In this document: positions 25,405 through 33,469 of the stretch, piece after piece
Layout: every line of letters begins with the position of its first letter
Numbering within the stretch: position 1 is the first letter of the stretch
From: Paenibacillus sp. yr247
Lineage (GTDB): Bacteria > Bacillota > Bacilli > Paenibacillales > NBRC-103111
Direction of reading: 5' to 3'
DNA length: 64,000 nt
Assembly: GCF_900103825.1 (NCBI RefSeq)
Contig: NZ_FNIF01000004.1
Coordinates: 62,001 to 126,000 of the forward strand
Notes under the pieces: model-generated
What the model saw: the letters and a program-made list of their open reading frames with translations, nothing else
Told to the model about the DNA's origin: nothing
The model's database searches: none
Program-made: the position numbers and the translations under genes

Positions 25405-26907
25405 CTAATGTAGCTGCATGTCAGATAGAACACTTTTCACGATCTGCATCACTTCATCACGTGAAATGCCAAGATTTCGCTGATCACTCAAGGTATCCGC
25501 GATCCGCTCTGCCGACCTTGAAGTTTTCGTATCATTCTCCGTCTTCATTTCCCGAACGCCGAAAGCGACTCGCTTGATGTTGAGCAAATGCTGGGGACCA
25601 ATGTTGTCTGAGGTCACATTGTTACCGAACGAGCCGCATCCAAGCGTCATGGAAGGCAAAATTCCTGTAGTGGCCCCAATTCCCCCGAAAGTTGTTCCTG
25701 TGTTCACAACAATGCGTGAAGCCGGTTTCTCCAGACCGAACGCCTCGATGACGGTCATGTCCTCACAGTGGATGCCAAGCGTGTGACCTAGACCTCCAAG
25801 TTCAAGTAATTCTATACACTTTTGGCAGCCTTCCTGCCAATCATTCACGGTGTATAGGGCAAGGATCGGGCTTAGCTTTTCTATAGAAAAAGGATGCTGT
25901 AGACCTACGCAAGTCTCCTCCGCAATGAGAAGTCGAGTAGATTCAGGAACGGAAATACCAGCCATTCGGGCAATAGTCTGCGGCGATTTGCCGACGATTT
26001 TCGAATTTAACCCTTTGCCAATCATAATGATGGAGGCGACTTTTTCCTTCTCAACATCGTTCAGGAAATAAGCACCTTGACGCTTTAATTCATTTACAAG
26101 TTGAAGTTTGGCCGCATGATCGACAACAAGTGCTTGTTCAGAGGCGCAAATCGTACCGTAGTCGAACGTCTTGCTTTGTACGATATGGCTGGCAGCTCCC
26201 GTAATATTCGCGCTTCGGTGAATAAAGACAGGCACATTTCCAGGGCCTACGCCGTAAGCAGGTTTACCCGAGCTGTATGCTGCCTTGACCATTGCTGTCC
26301 CACCTGTAGCCAAAATGAGATCTGTCAGCTTATGCCTCATCAATTCGTTGCTCGCTTCAATGGACGGTTTCTTTAAGCAATGAATCAACCCTGCTGGTGC
26401 TCCGGCACTTTCGGCTGCCCGCCGCATCACATTTGCTGATTCCCATGAACAGCGTGCTGCCGATGGGTGAGGGCTGATGACGATGGCGTTTCTTGCCTTT
26501 AAAGCAATCATACATTTGAACATGACGGTCGAGGTCGGATTGGTCGAAGGGATGATGGCGGCAACGATGCCGACTGGCTGAGCAACCTCCCATACCTTCC
26601 GGTCATCGTCCCGATTGATAATGCCGACCGTTTTCATATCCTTAATAGCCTCATAGACGTAATGTGCTACGAACATGTTTTTCGCTTTTTTATCTACAAT
26701 GTTACCGAAACCTGTTTCTTCTACAGCAAGCGCGCCAAGTCGTTCCGCCTCTGATTCAGCTGCCTTCGCCATCGCGGCGATAATGTGATCGATCTGTGCC
26801 TGCGTCATTTTCTCCAACTGCTTCTGTGCTGTCTTCGCCTGATGAAGAAAATCACGAACTGCTTGAATATCCTGCAAATCGGTATCCAGCTTCATATCGG
26901 TGATCAC
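25405..26907 (-). CDS. eutE: CoA-acylating acetaldehyde dehydrogenase
   Basis: 500 residues: aldehyde dehydrogenase fold with [51 protein letters not shown], and catalytic Cys in [17 protein letters not shown]. It converts luminal acetaldehyde, CoA and NAD+ to acetyl-CoA. Unusually for enterobacterial EutE, after the domain ends (~residue 450) there is a polar linker and a terminal amphipathic helix ([16 protein letters not shown]), a probable C-terminal encapsulation peptide. The start ATG overlaps the upstream shell-gene stop (ATGA). Confidence 0.95.
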   Translation of the reverse strand: MITDMKLDTDLQDIQAVRDFLHQAKTAQKQLEKMTQAQIDHIIAAMAKAAESEAERLGALAVEETGFGNIVDKKAKNMFVAHYVYEAIKDMKTVGIINRDDDRKVWEVAQPVGIVAAIIPSTNPTSTVMFKCMIALKARNAIVISPHPSAARCSWESANVMRRAAESAGAPAGLIHCLKKPSIEASNELMRHKLTDLILATGGTAMVKAAYSSGKPAYGVGPGNVPVFIHRSANITGAASHIVQSKTFDYGTICASEQALVVDHAAKLQLVNELKRQGAYFLNDVEKEKVASIIMIGKGLNSKIVGKSPQTIARMAGISVPESTRLLIAEETCVGLQHPFSIEKLSPILALYTVNDWQEGCQKCIELLELGGLGHTLGIHCEDMTVIEAFGLEKPASRIVVNTGTTFGGIGATTGILPSMTLGCGSFGNNVTSDNIGPQHLLNIKRVAFGVREMKTENDTKTSRSAERIADTLSDQRNLGISRDEVMQIVKSVLSDMQLH

Positions 26908-27239
26908 TCCCTTCCATCATTATCAGATGATAAGGGTGCATCTGGTTGGTTTGTAGGCATCAACTTATGAATAAAACTCCAAAGCGAAGCATCTGGCCGT
27001 GGAATAACATGGGTCGATAACAGCTGACCTACCCTGCGAGCCTCTGACTGACCTGCTTCCACGGCAGCTTTCACAGCAGCAATTTCCCCCAAAATATAGA
27101 TGGTCACAATTCCGGCGTCCGCTTTATCATAAGCTGTTACGCGTACATCTGCGGTTTTGGCTGCTGCATCAGCTGCAGCAATCAGTGCGGGAACGCCTCG
27201 GGTTTCAATCATACCCAGCGCGAGCATTTGTCGATCCAA
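26904..27239 (-). CDS. Second EutM/PduA-like BMC shell protein with C-terminal tail
   Basis: 111 residues from TTG 27239, set 8 bases behind AGGTGATC; longer frames up to 27329 run inside eutL. BMC domain: ALGMIETRGVPALIAAADAA, GIVTIYILGEIAAVKAAVEAG, HVIPRPDASLW. The pore position reads YILGE rather than VRGD or GGG, so its pore chemistry should differ from EutM. A ~22-residue hydrophilic tail follows. It could be the functional stand-in for EutK, but there is no EutK helix-turn-helix. Confidence 0.88.
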   Translation of the reverse strand: MDRQMLALGMIETRGVPALIAAADAAAKTADVRVTAYDKADAGIVTIYILGEIAAVKAAVEAGQSEARRVGQLLSTHVIPRPDASLWSFIHKLMPTNQPDAPLSSDNDGRE

Positions 27240-27256
27240 TTTGATCACCTGCTTTC

Positions 27257-27913
27257 TCAGCCAAACTTGTTGGGATTTCTTGCGACTTCCCATACTGCCT
27301 CTGCAAATGCTTGCGCAGCTGCTGCGCAAGCAGATTGACTCCCCGTCAACAAGCCTCCAGAGAAGTTAGTCTCCGTAGGTGGTCCATAAAATTGACAAAG
27401 TCTAACATTTGCTGCCTTAAGAGCCGCATCTAAGCCGAATACCGCTTCAAGGGGAGGCGCGATTAAGTAAGAAAGTGGATCACCTTCTGGGATTTCTGCT
27501 ATTTTAGATAGATAGGAACCCGTTCTCGAAATGACATGAGCATAATAGGCATGAGTGCCCTCCATGTTGAGTGAATAAAAGCAAGCGCCTTTCTCCATCA
27601 AACTCACAGCCGCATCAAGGCCGCTCTTTACCTCATCAGGGGTTTGACCCCCAATAATCCCTATGAACTCACCCGAAAGCGGTCCAGAAGCATGCGCCGA
27701 TCCGGCGTAAAACGATCGAGCGTAGACCACTTCAACTGCAGCCATTTTCGTCGCTTCATCTATCGCTGTATAGCCTATATCGTCAATACTAGACGTAAGC
27801 AATCCTAAACTGCGTATTCCTTGTTTTAAATCCAACTTGCGCGCCAAACCAACATCCACATTTGGAATGATCCTCATGGCGAGCGGAACAGCACGAATCG
27901 GTTGATGACTCAC
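27257..27913 (-). CDS. eutL: BMC trimeric shell protein EutL
   Basis: 218 residues from GTG 27913 with GAGGTGAAGGGA upstream; that length matches EutL (~219). Tandem BMC domains, with LAMRIIPNVDVGLARKLDL, FYAGSAHASGPLSGEFIGII and GSQSACAAAAQAFAEAV. EutL trimers have a large gated pore and bind ethanolamine and cobalamin in structural studies. The open frame continues to TTG 27967, but that part contains the leader terminator and lacks homology, so I treat it as untranslated. First gene of the eut operon. Confidence 0.93.
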   Translation of the reverse strand: MSHQPIRAVPLAMRIIPNVDVGLARKLDLKQGIRSLGLLTSSIDDIGYTAIDEATKMAAVEVVYARSFYAGSAHASGPLSGEFIGIIGGQTPDEVKSGLDAAVSLMEKGACFYSLNMEGTHAYYAHVISRTGSYLSKIAEIPEGDPLSYLIAPPLEAVFGLDAALKAANVRLCQFYGPPTETNFSGGLLTGSQSACAAAAQAFAEAVWEVARNPNKFG

Positions 27914-27947
27914 TCCCTTCACCTCTTTACCAAATTGATGCACATAC

Positions 27948-28006
27948 AAAAAGGCGCCTAGGATCAAAGAACGGTTAACGTTCCCTTTACCAAGGCACCA
28001 TTGCCT
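27948..28006 (-). promoter_or_regulatory. ANTAR-type antiterminator hairpin overlapping an intrinsic terminator in the eut leader
   Basis: In the transcript, AGGC (28006-28003), loop AATGGT, GCCT (27996-27993) form a short hairpin with a hexaloop having A at position 1 and G at position 4, the EutV/NasR rule. The terminator arm GGTGCCTTGG (27999-27990) can instead pair with CCTAGGCGCC (27962-27953), followed by TTTTT (27952-27948). The two structures share bases and exclude each other. A clear partner (first) hairpin was not found upstream. Confidence 0.7.
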
Positions 28007-28263
28007 ACAAAGCTATTCTTTTATATATTCTTTATATTTCAATACTTCTTATTTTATTCTTCGATAATAGCCATAAATGAATTGCTTTCACCGTTTTATG
28101 TTAAGTTTAAATTAAATCGGATCAACGTCACTTGGGTAATGTATTCTTCTTGTTTGATGAAATTCTTCTTCAGTTCCCACAAAAAATTGCTCGACCGTTG
28201 GATAGACAACTCCGTTAGAGACCATATTTCCATTCGTTTCTCCATGTATCAGTTTACTTCGCT

Positions 28264-28956
28264 CTATTTGAGTATGTCTTGCAAATCCGCGAAAGGCCGC
28301 GTCAAACTTATCCAGCACTCAGGTGCATCTTCATATTTGTCGACGTAAACAGATTGTAAATATTTTGAGACGCAGTTAACCTGGTCTTCTATTAATATCT
28401 CTCGTATTTCGGAAGTCTTTGTAGGCACAGAGTTTTTCAATACGATCTTGAATTGATTTAATGGTAAAAACAAATCCAAACTCTTCTTGTAGGAACAACG
28501 AGTTGGAAACCGCGGCGAGCTCCCTGAATCGTATTTAGTTAACTTCACTGCAGAATAATGCTCGGATAATAATGAGTACGCATCAAATTCCAGAACAGCA
28601 AACCCTTCATTCGATTCTCTACGCGCGTAGGTACTCATCATTTTCTGACAATCCCTTAATGTAGGCCAAAAAAACACATGCCGGTCCAGGCAAGCCCGAA
28701 ATTGTTCCTGTGTGATTGAAGCATCTATCATACTGTTAGAAATCCTCAGATGAGCATTTATGGTAATAGAATAATCATGATAGTTTACTATCTCGGCCTT
28801 TAATCGACGATCACCTGCGAAGAAGGGATTTATTTTATGACTGGAAAAAAGAGCGTCGAAATGAGCAATAGCCTGTAAATTCCTTACTCTTGTAAAATGA
28901 TATAAGTACTTCCTGCTTTTTGATTTTGTTATTGTATTTACAACAGCATCACTCAT
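28264..28956 (-). CDS. DUF7002-like protein, possible ADP-ribosyltransferase fold
   Basis: 230 residues. YLYHFTRVRNLQAIAHFDALFSS at the start and RHVFFWPTLRDCQKMMSTY / AVLEFDAYSLLSEHY / KYDSGSSPR in the middle recall the DUF7002 group and, more distantly, DarT-like and RES-type toxins that open with a YHFT/YHIT strand. No antitoxin-like neighbour is visible. AGAGGAGC precedes ATG. Its terminal region ends 250 bases before the eut leader. Function unknown; the family call is from memory. Confidence 0.6.
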   Translation of the reverse strand: MSDAVVNTITKSKSRKYLYHFTRVRNLQAIAHFDALFSSHKINPFFAGDRRLKAEIVNYHDYSITINAHLRISNSMIDASITQEQFRACLDRHVFFWPTLRDCQKMMSTYARRESNEGFAVLEFDAYSLLSEHYSAVKLTKYDSGSSPRFPTRCSYKKSLDLFLPLNQFKIVLKNSVPTKTSEIREILIEDQVNCVSKYLQSVYVDKYEDAPECWISLTRPFADLQDILK

Positions 28957-29045
28957 TGTTTTGCTCCTCTAAGCGTTTGGATTCATGTTAGTTAATTAAA
29001 GCATTCGGTGGTATATCGGTTAAGGTTATCTATAGTTCTATTATA

Positions 29046-29071
29046 ATTAAAAAAGCCGCGATTTACGCGAC
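29046..29071 (-). terminator. Intrinsic terminator of the enoyl-CoA hydratase gene
   Basis: Reverse strand GTCGCG-TAAAT-CGCGGC then TTTTTTAATT. The loop and flank (AAAAAAGCCGCGATTTA) look like a short relative of the palindromic repeat at 4051. Confidence 0.75.
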
Positions 29072-29114
29072 TTTGCATGTAACAATGATTTTCCGAAACC
29101 ATTTTTGCTCGAAG

Positions 29115-29894
29115 TCAACGATTCCGGAAAATCGGCTTTCTTTTTTCGATAAAAGCTTGAACGCCTTCCCTTACATCCTCCGTTTGAAACACTTCGTCAA
29201 ACAACTCTGCTTCCCGATCGATCCCTTCGGCAACCGTGTGATCCAATCCGTAGTCGACGGCTTGTTTAATTCTAGAAAGAGCCTGCAGCGAATGTCTGGC
29301 AATCTTGGCCGCCAATCGTTTAGCCTCTTGTAACCCTTCTCCACTTGCCGCCACTTTGTTTACAAGTCCGATCCGTTCGGCGACAGCGGCCGTTACCGGT
29401 TCACCGGTGAACATCATTTCTTTGGCTCGGGCTTCACCGATTAATCTGGGGAGTCTTTGTGTGCCACCCCATCCCGGAAATAAACCAAGCGTAATTTCGG
29501 GAAGTGCGATTTGGGCGTGCTCCTCGGCGATACGAAGGTCACAGGTTAGGGCAAGCTCACAGCCCCCTCCGAATACGACGCCGTTTAACACAGCAATGGT
29601 AGGCTTCGGAAATGAATCGATATCGTTCAACACCTGATGATTGTCAAGAACAAAATCTCTGACCCCGTCTTGACCGATAAGCTGAGGGAACTCCTTAATA
29701 TCTGCACCGGCGGCAAAAGCGCGATTTCCCGCGCCTGTTAAAATGACCACAACGGTATCGGAGTCATCCCGAAGTTCAAGAAAGGTGTCGTGCAATTCGC
29801 CAATCACTTTCCTGCTTAAGACATTCAAAGGGGGATGGTCGATTGTTACGACGGCGATCCTGTTTTCTTTCGCTACTTGAATATGTTCAGCCAT
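29115..29894 (-). CDS. Enoyl-CoA hydratase/isomerase family protein
   Basis: 259 residues, crotonase fold: oxyanion-hole segments AGNRAFAAGADIKEF and LNGVVFGGGCELALTCDLRIA, catalytic Glu region ITLGLFPGWGGTQRLPRLIG (Glu of the PExxLG-type motif in LPEITLG), and the C-terminal KRKPIFRNR. Hydrates 2-enoyl-CoA in fatty acid or related CoA pathways. GGGAGGAC precedes ATG. It stands alone; no thiolase or acyl-CoA dehydrogenase is nearby. Confidence 0.92.
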   Translation of the reverse strand: MAEHIQVAKENRIAVVTIDHPPLNVLSRKVIGELHDTFLELRDDSDTVVVILTGAGNRAFAAGADIKEFPQLIGQDGVRDFVLDNHQVLNDIDSFPKPTIAVLNGVVFGGGCELALTCDLRIAEEHAQIALPEITLGLFPGWGGTQRLPRLIGEARAKEMMFTGEPVTAAVAERIGLVNKVAASGEGLQEAKRLAAKIARHSLQALSRIKQAVDYGLDHTVAEGIDREAELFDEVFQTEDVREGVQAFIEKRKPIFRNR

Positions 29895-29942
29895 GTTTAT
29901 GTCCTCCCTATTTGTGATTCATTTCGATCTCTTTTAAATAAT

Positions 29943-29969
29943 AAACTCGCCCCAATAAAGGGACGAGTT
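29943..29969 (-). terminator. Terminator after the 57-residue small gene
   Basis: Reverse strand AACTCGTCCC-TTTATT-GGGGCGAGTT followed by TATTATT. Confidence 0.6.
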
Positions 29970-30026
29970 ATTAATCCGTACTAAAAGACCGGCACATTGA
30001 GCTGATCCGTGTTTTTTAGAAATAAC

Positions 30027-30200
30027 TCAATTCCACCCTTTAGCAATAACCGTTTTCTTTACGTTTTTAAAATACCTTTCTAACAAACCTAATTCCTTTT
30101 TACGTTTGAGAGTGCGTTTAATACCGGCGATCAGTAGTGTTGATCTCAATTCATCGCGACGGTTTAACGTATGTAACCTCTTTATGAATTGCTCGTCCAT
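30027..30200 (-). CDS. Small basic hypothetical protein
   Basis: 57 residues: MDEQFIKRLHTLNRRDELRS at the start and a Lys/Arg-rich remainder (IKRTLKRKKELGLLERYF). GGGAGGATGG stands before ATG 30200, and a terminator follows at 29943, so the unit looks genuine. No family recognised. Confidence 0.5.
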   Translation of the reverse strand: MDEQFIKRLHTLNRRDELRSTLLIAGIKRTLKRKKELGLLERYFKNVKKTVIAKGWN

Positions 30201-30404
30201 GTGACCATCCTCCCAATTGTCAGATAAATAGAGAAGTAGGATTTCTAACTTATCTACATTATAAGCTCACTTAGGAAAAAAGTTTGTCATTCTATGCGGT
30301 GAAAACAAAACTTGTTTTTGTCGACTATTAGGTGTTCAGCTAAAATAATGCATTAATTTGACAAATGTTGAATCATCGCGATTTTTATATGAGGACCTTG
30401 GTTT
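30201..30404. other. Intergenic region, nothing recognised
   Basis: AT-rich; upstream regions of the small minus-strand gene and of a doubtful small plus-strand frame. No palindrome or conserved promoter stands out. Confidence 0.4.
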
Positions 30405-30602
30405 TTGAAAACAAATCACAAACTCTCTCGAATGGCTATTGCTCATCCTTATGGCGGAAACGAGTTACAAAATAAGGACGGGTTCCAAAACAAAAAAATG
30501 GCACACAAAATTATACATCCCACGCTTGCAACCAAACCGAAGAGGGAACATTTCCACTTCATTGAAAGACCTCCTGCTTCGAAAACGTATAGTCTTAGAT
30601 AA
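30405..30602 (+). CDS. Doubtful small basic protein
   Basis: 65 codons starting TTG, with GAGGA about 9 bases before; His/Lys-rich (MAHKIIHPTLATKPKREHFH). It is followed 8 bases later by a strong terminator, which favours expression. No similarity recognised and the start is uncertain. Confidence 0.35.
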   Translation: MKTNHKLSRMAIAHPYGGNELQNKDGFQNKKMAHKIIHPTLATKPKREHFHFIERPPASKTYSLR

Positions 30603-30610
30603 TATAACAT

Positions 30611-30641
30611 AAAAGACCAATCCACAGTGGATTGGTCTTTT
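30611..30641. terminator. Bidirectional terminator after tatA
   Basis: AAAAGACCAATCCA-CAG-TGGATTGGTCTTTT, a 14-bp perfect stem with A/T flanks on both sides, immediately next to the tatA stop. Confidence 0.88.
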
Positions 30642-30643
30642 AT

Positions 30644-30832
30644 TCACTGTTCTATCTGCTTTTCTTTGGTATCTTCTTCTAACAGTCCCTTCGTTCCTTG
30701 CCTAAATTCCTTAATCGTTGTACCGAATGCACGGCCTAACTGCGGAAGCTTAGAAGGACCGAATAAAAGTAAAGCAACTGCGAAAATAAGGATAATACCT
30801 AAAACGCCAATGCCTGATAGCATGATGATCAC
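30644..30832 (-). CDS. tatA: Twin-arginine translocase subunit TatA/E
   Basis: 62 residues: an N-terminal membrane helix (IGVLGIILIFAVALLLF), the FGPSKLPQLGRAFG hinge with the invariant FG, and an amphipathic helix KEFRQGTKGL. It forms the Tat pore with TatC. No tatC is in the window, so it must work with a TatC encoded elsewhere. It follows the ZIP gene by 15 bases and completes an operon whose first product has a Tat signal. Confidence 0.93.
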   Translation of the reverse strand: MIIMLSGIGVLGIILIFAVALLLFGPSKLPQLGRAFGTTIKEFRQGTKGLLEEDTKEKQIEQ

Positions 30833-30847
30833 CCACCCGTTTCCAAA

Positions 30848-32056
30848 TTAAAATTTAACCAACAAAGCAGTCACATACATAATAAGAATTCCTGTAGTTA
30901 ATCCTCCAAAATTTAACCAAGAAACAGGAGAAAGACCTCTTTTCTCGGATTCTTTAAGAATCATTTTGGAAATAACATAAATGACCTGTAAGATAGCACC
31001 AGCACCAATACCGAAGAATAGCGCCGCTAAAGTATCGTTAAATATGAATCCCCCTGCCCACGTTCCAATAATGGCTGGACCGCCGGCTATCAAGGCTAAT
31101 GTGACAAAGGTTTTCCAATTGGGCCGATCCTTAAGTAACGGTGCAGCAATTCCCACGCCCTCCGTGATATTATGAAGGGTAAAACCGATGATCAAGAAAG
31201 TTCCCAACGCTGCCTCTCCGACCGCAAAAGCAGATCCAATGGCAAGCCCTTCCCCAAAATTATGAAGACCAATACCTGTGGCGATTTTGCCCGATACCCT
31301 TCTTCCCTCTAAAGAAGTATTACTTAGTTTACGTTCATTAGACTGATCCACCGCTATCAAGAAGAGACAACTCAGCAGTGCACCAAACCACACTAAGCCG
31401 GTACCTTGAAATACGCCTGGAGCCTCCGAAGCCATTTCAAATCCTTCTTCAAAGGTATCAATCACAAGAAAGAACAAAAGTCCTATCGTCAATGCAAGAA
31501 TAGCATGCATGCCTTTAACTGAAAATCTACGTAAAAATGGATACCACAATAGTCCTAGCCCTACAGGAATAACCCCCACGTAGAATCCTATTAATGCATA
31601 TTGCCAAAAAAGCTTTCCATTTGGTTCAGGTGTTGCAGCTGCCGCAGCCACTTCACCAGTAAATATCAAACCATTCGAGGTGATTAGTTTAACTTCATGT
31701 GGATCTCCTTGAACCCACGGGTATGGAATTTTTACTGTTCCTTGTTCAAATCTTTTTAAAGTATCACTTGGTGAAAAATCTGCATTCCAAAAGGCCCCAT
31801 CAACAACGACTTGAGCAATGGTTATTTCCTCCGGTCCTGAATTTAGAACTTTAACTTGAATTCCTTCAGAATTTAGCGTGATTTTTTCCACATTCAGGAC
31901 TTCAATTGGAGCTGCAGGCTCACTCTCAATTCCTGTACCCACTTTTGCAATCGTTGTAATAATAGCAATTAGCAAAATCAGTGGGAGAATTCCCCATAAG
32001 ATAGCTTTGAAATTGATTGGAGAAACCTTATTTTCGTTTTGAACATTGATACTCAT
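30848..32056 (-). CDS. ZIP-family metal transporter with N-terminal extracytoplasmic domain
   Basis: 402 residues. TM1 at ~17-38, then a ~100-residue extracytoplasmic beta-rich domain (residues ~45-140), then a ZIP domain from ~150. Metal-site motifs HNFGEG (265-270) and HNITEG (295-300) are the TM4 and TM5 signatures of ZIP. Most ZIPs lack such an N-terminal domain. The substrate may be Zn, Fe, Mn or Cu. Placed 21 bases after a cupredoxin oxidase gene, which suggests metal oxidation or delivery coupled to transport (inference). Confidence 0.88.
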   Translation of the reverse strand: MSINVQNENKVSPINFKAILWGILPLILLIAIITTIAKVGTGIESEPAAPIEVLNVEKITLNSEGIQVKVLNSGPEEITIAQVVVDGAFWNADFSPSDTLKRFEQGTVKIPYPWVQGDPHEVKLITSNGLIFTGEVAAAAATPEPNGKLFWQYALIGFYVGVIPVGLGLLWYPFLRRFSVKGMHAILALTIGLLFFLVIDTFEEGFEMASEAPGVFQGTGLVWFGALLSCLFLIAVDQSNERKLSNTSLEGRRVSGKIATGIGLHNFGEGLAIGSAFAVGEAALGTFLIIGFTLHNITEGVGIAAPLLKDRPNWKTFVTLALIAGGPAIIGTWAGGFIFNDTLAALFFGIGAGAILQVIYVISKMILKESEKRGLSPVSWLNFGGLTTGILIMYVTALLVKF

Positions 32057-32077
32057 CGCACTCTTTCGCCTCCTTTA

Positions 32078-33127
32078 TTACTCAGCTATGAAGAAGCCCA
32101 TCCAACCAAGCTCGGCAAATTCACTTTGATGGGCATGGAACATGTATCGCCCAGGAGTCGGAAAAACAATTTCTAAAATGCCTCGTTCTCCCTGACATTG
32201 CATAATGGTATCTGTAAAATGGGGACGTGCTTCAGGATCGGCACCTGTTGCATAATAGTTAAAAAAGTTAGCGTGTAGGTGAAAAGAATTAATGGGATCA
32301 AACTCAGTAAGATTGCTTAGATAAATACGTACCAATTCCCCGACCTTTACTTTAATTGGCTCTTGCTGATAGGCGAATGCGTACCCATTCACCGTGTAGA
32401 CTTCATTTTCGCCATCTAGGTCAAGATCATAGCCATTCATAAGCATGTTGAATTCTTTTGCAACAGCTCTTGGTTTCTTCGGATCAATGATGAAATTACC
32501 ATAAAGTCCTTTATGAATATGTCTGGCGAGAGGAGCAACATGACAATGGTATACATGCATACCAGCTGGCTTTGCCTCAAACTCATAAGTGAAAGAACCA
32601 CCTGAATTAACGGCTTCTAATCCGTCCATATTGGTAGGATGCATACCATGAAAATGGATAGAATGTGGATGGCTCGTTGCATTCGTAAACTTAACTCGGA
32701 GGATATCTCCTTCTGTACAACGAATAGTGGGTCCAGGTATAGTGCCGTTGAATGTCCAGCCGGGAAACTTGATCCCTTTTGCGATCTCGACGTTAGTTTC
32801 ATAGGATGTAATTTCGTACTCCCGTAAGGTTTTTCCGTCAGGAAGTTTACTTACCTTTCCATAATCGAATGAATTGAGTGCTTTCTGTGCTGCTTTAAAA
32901 CCTTCAGTTACAGCAGTACTCGGAACATAACCATGCTTCATTCCTTCATGTAATTGCTCTTTCATTGCATTATGAATGTCATGCTTATCAGCCGCTAATG
33001 CTGATTTACCAAATAAAGATGATGGATTCAGTAAAGCACTGCCAATGACTGCAAAAGCCCCAGCGGATCCCATCTTCAAAAGATTACGCCTTGATACCTT
33101 CTCACCCGGTTTACGGATCATCGCCAT
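32078..33127 (-). CDS. Tat-exported two-domain multicopper oxidase/cupredoxin protein
   Basis: 349 residues. Tat signal VSRRNLLKMG (Arg13-Arg14) then a hydrophobic stretch and an Ala-rich cleavage region. Two cupredoxin domains: IHFHGMHPTNMDG (His158, His160) and HVYHCHVAPLARHIHKGLYG (His194, Cys195, His196, His203, His205), then FHLHANFF (His283, His285) and FHAHQSEFAELGWMGFF (His331, His333). This fits NirK-like two-domain oxidases. The ligand following Cys195 is His-rich rather than a clear Met, so the type 1 site is not standard. First gene of the oxidase-ZIP-tatA operon; AGGAGGAC before ATG. Confidence 0.88.
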   Translation of the reverse strand: MAMIRKPGEKVSRRNLLKMGSAGAFAVIGSALLNPSSLFGKSALAADKHDIHNAMKEQLHEGMKHGYVPSTAVTEGFKAAQKALNSFDYGKVSKLPDGKTLREYEITSYETNVEIAKGIKFPGWTFNGTIPGPTIRCTEGDILRVKFTNATSHPHSIHFHGMHPTNMDGLEAVNSGGSFTYEFEAKPAGMHVYHCHVAPLARHIHKGLYGNFIIDPKKPRAVAKEFNMLMNGYDLDLDGENEVYTVNGYAFAYQQEPIKVKVGELVRIYLSNLTEFDPINSFHLHANFFNYYATGADPEARPHFTDTIMQCQGERGILEIVFPTPGRYMFHAHQSEFAELGWMGFFIAE

Positions 33128-33469
33128 GTCCTCCTATTTTATTATTGCTTATTTACAATTTTTTTGCATGAGGGAAACATTTTAGGTAAATTTTTTTGTT
33201 TCCAATGGGACAAAAAGTTTGCCGAAGGAAACACTGATAACTTTACTATATGCCTTAAGGCATGGTTTGTAAACCCATTTTCCCTAAAAAAAAATTATTT
33301 TATATTGTCGTATAAGTTAACAAAAAATGATCAGCACAAGTGTTATTCCCAAACCTGCCCGTTAAAATAAAAAAGCCGCCATTTAGGCGGATATTAATCG
33401 GACTATATTCTTGTCATAAATTATGTAACCATATACGAAAATTTGTGTGTTGGACAATTATGATTTGAT
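33128..33469. other. 342-base intergenic region containing palindromic repeat copy 3
   Basis: Upstream part is AT-rich promoter space for the oxidase operon (several TATAAT-like words). The distal part holds the repeat at 33363-33417. No coding potential recognised. Confidence 0.5.
33363..33417. repeat. Palindromic repeat family, copy 3; terminator of glycerate kinase
   Basis: First 40 bases identical to 4051-4090. The right flank ATCGGACTATATTCTTGTCAT closely matches the reverse complement of the left flank of copy 1. Reverse strand CCGCC-TAAAT-GGCGG then CTTTTTTATTTTA, 53 bases after the glycerate kinase stop. Confidence 0.85.

Noticed and set aside
26904..27329. 141-codon version of the second shell gene
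   Set aside because: The extra N-terminal part lies inside eutL in another frame; TTG 27239 has AGGTGATC at the right distance and gives a normal BMC start.
27914..27967. Longer eutL reading frame from TTG 27967
   Set aside because: These codons contain the 3' arm and T-run of the leader terminator, have no homology to EutL, and GTG 27913 has a strong ribosome binding site and gives the normal family length.
27968..28263. Adenosylcobalamin riboswitch upstream of the eut operon
   Set aside because: No B12-box-like sequence or large structured leader could be seen; the leader is AT-rich with only the ANTAR/terminator structure.
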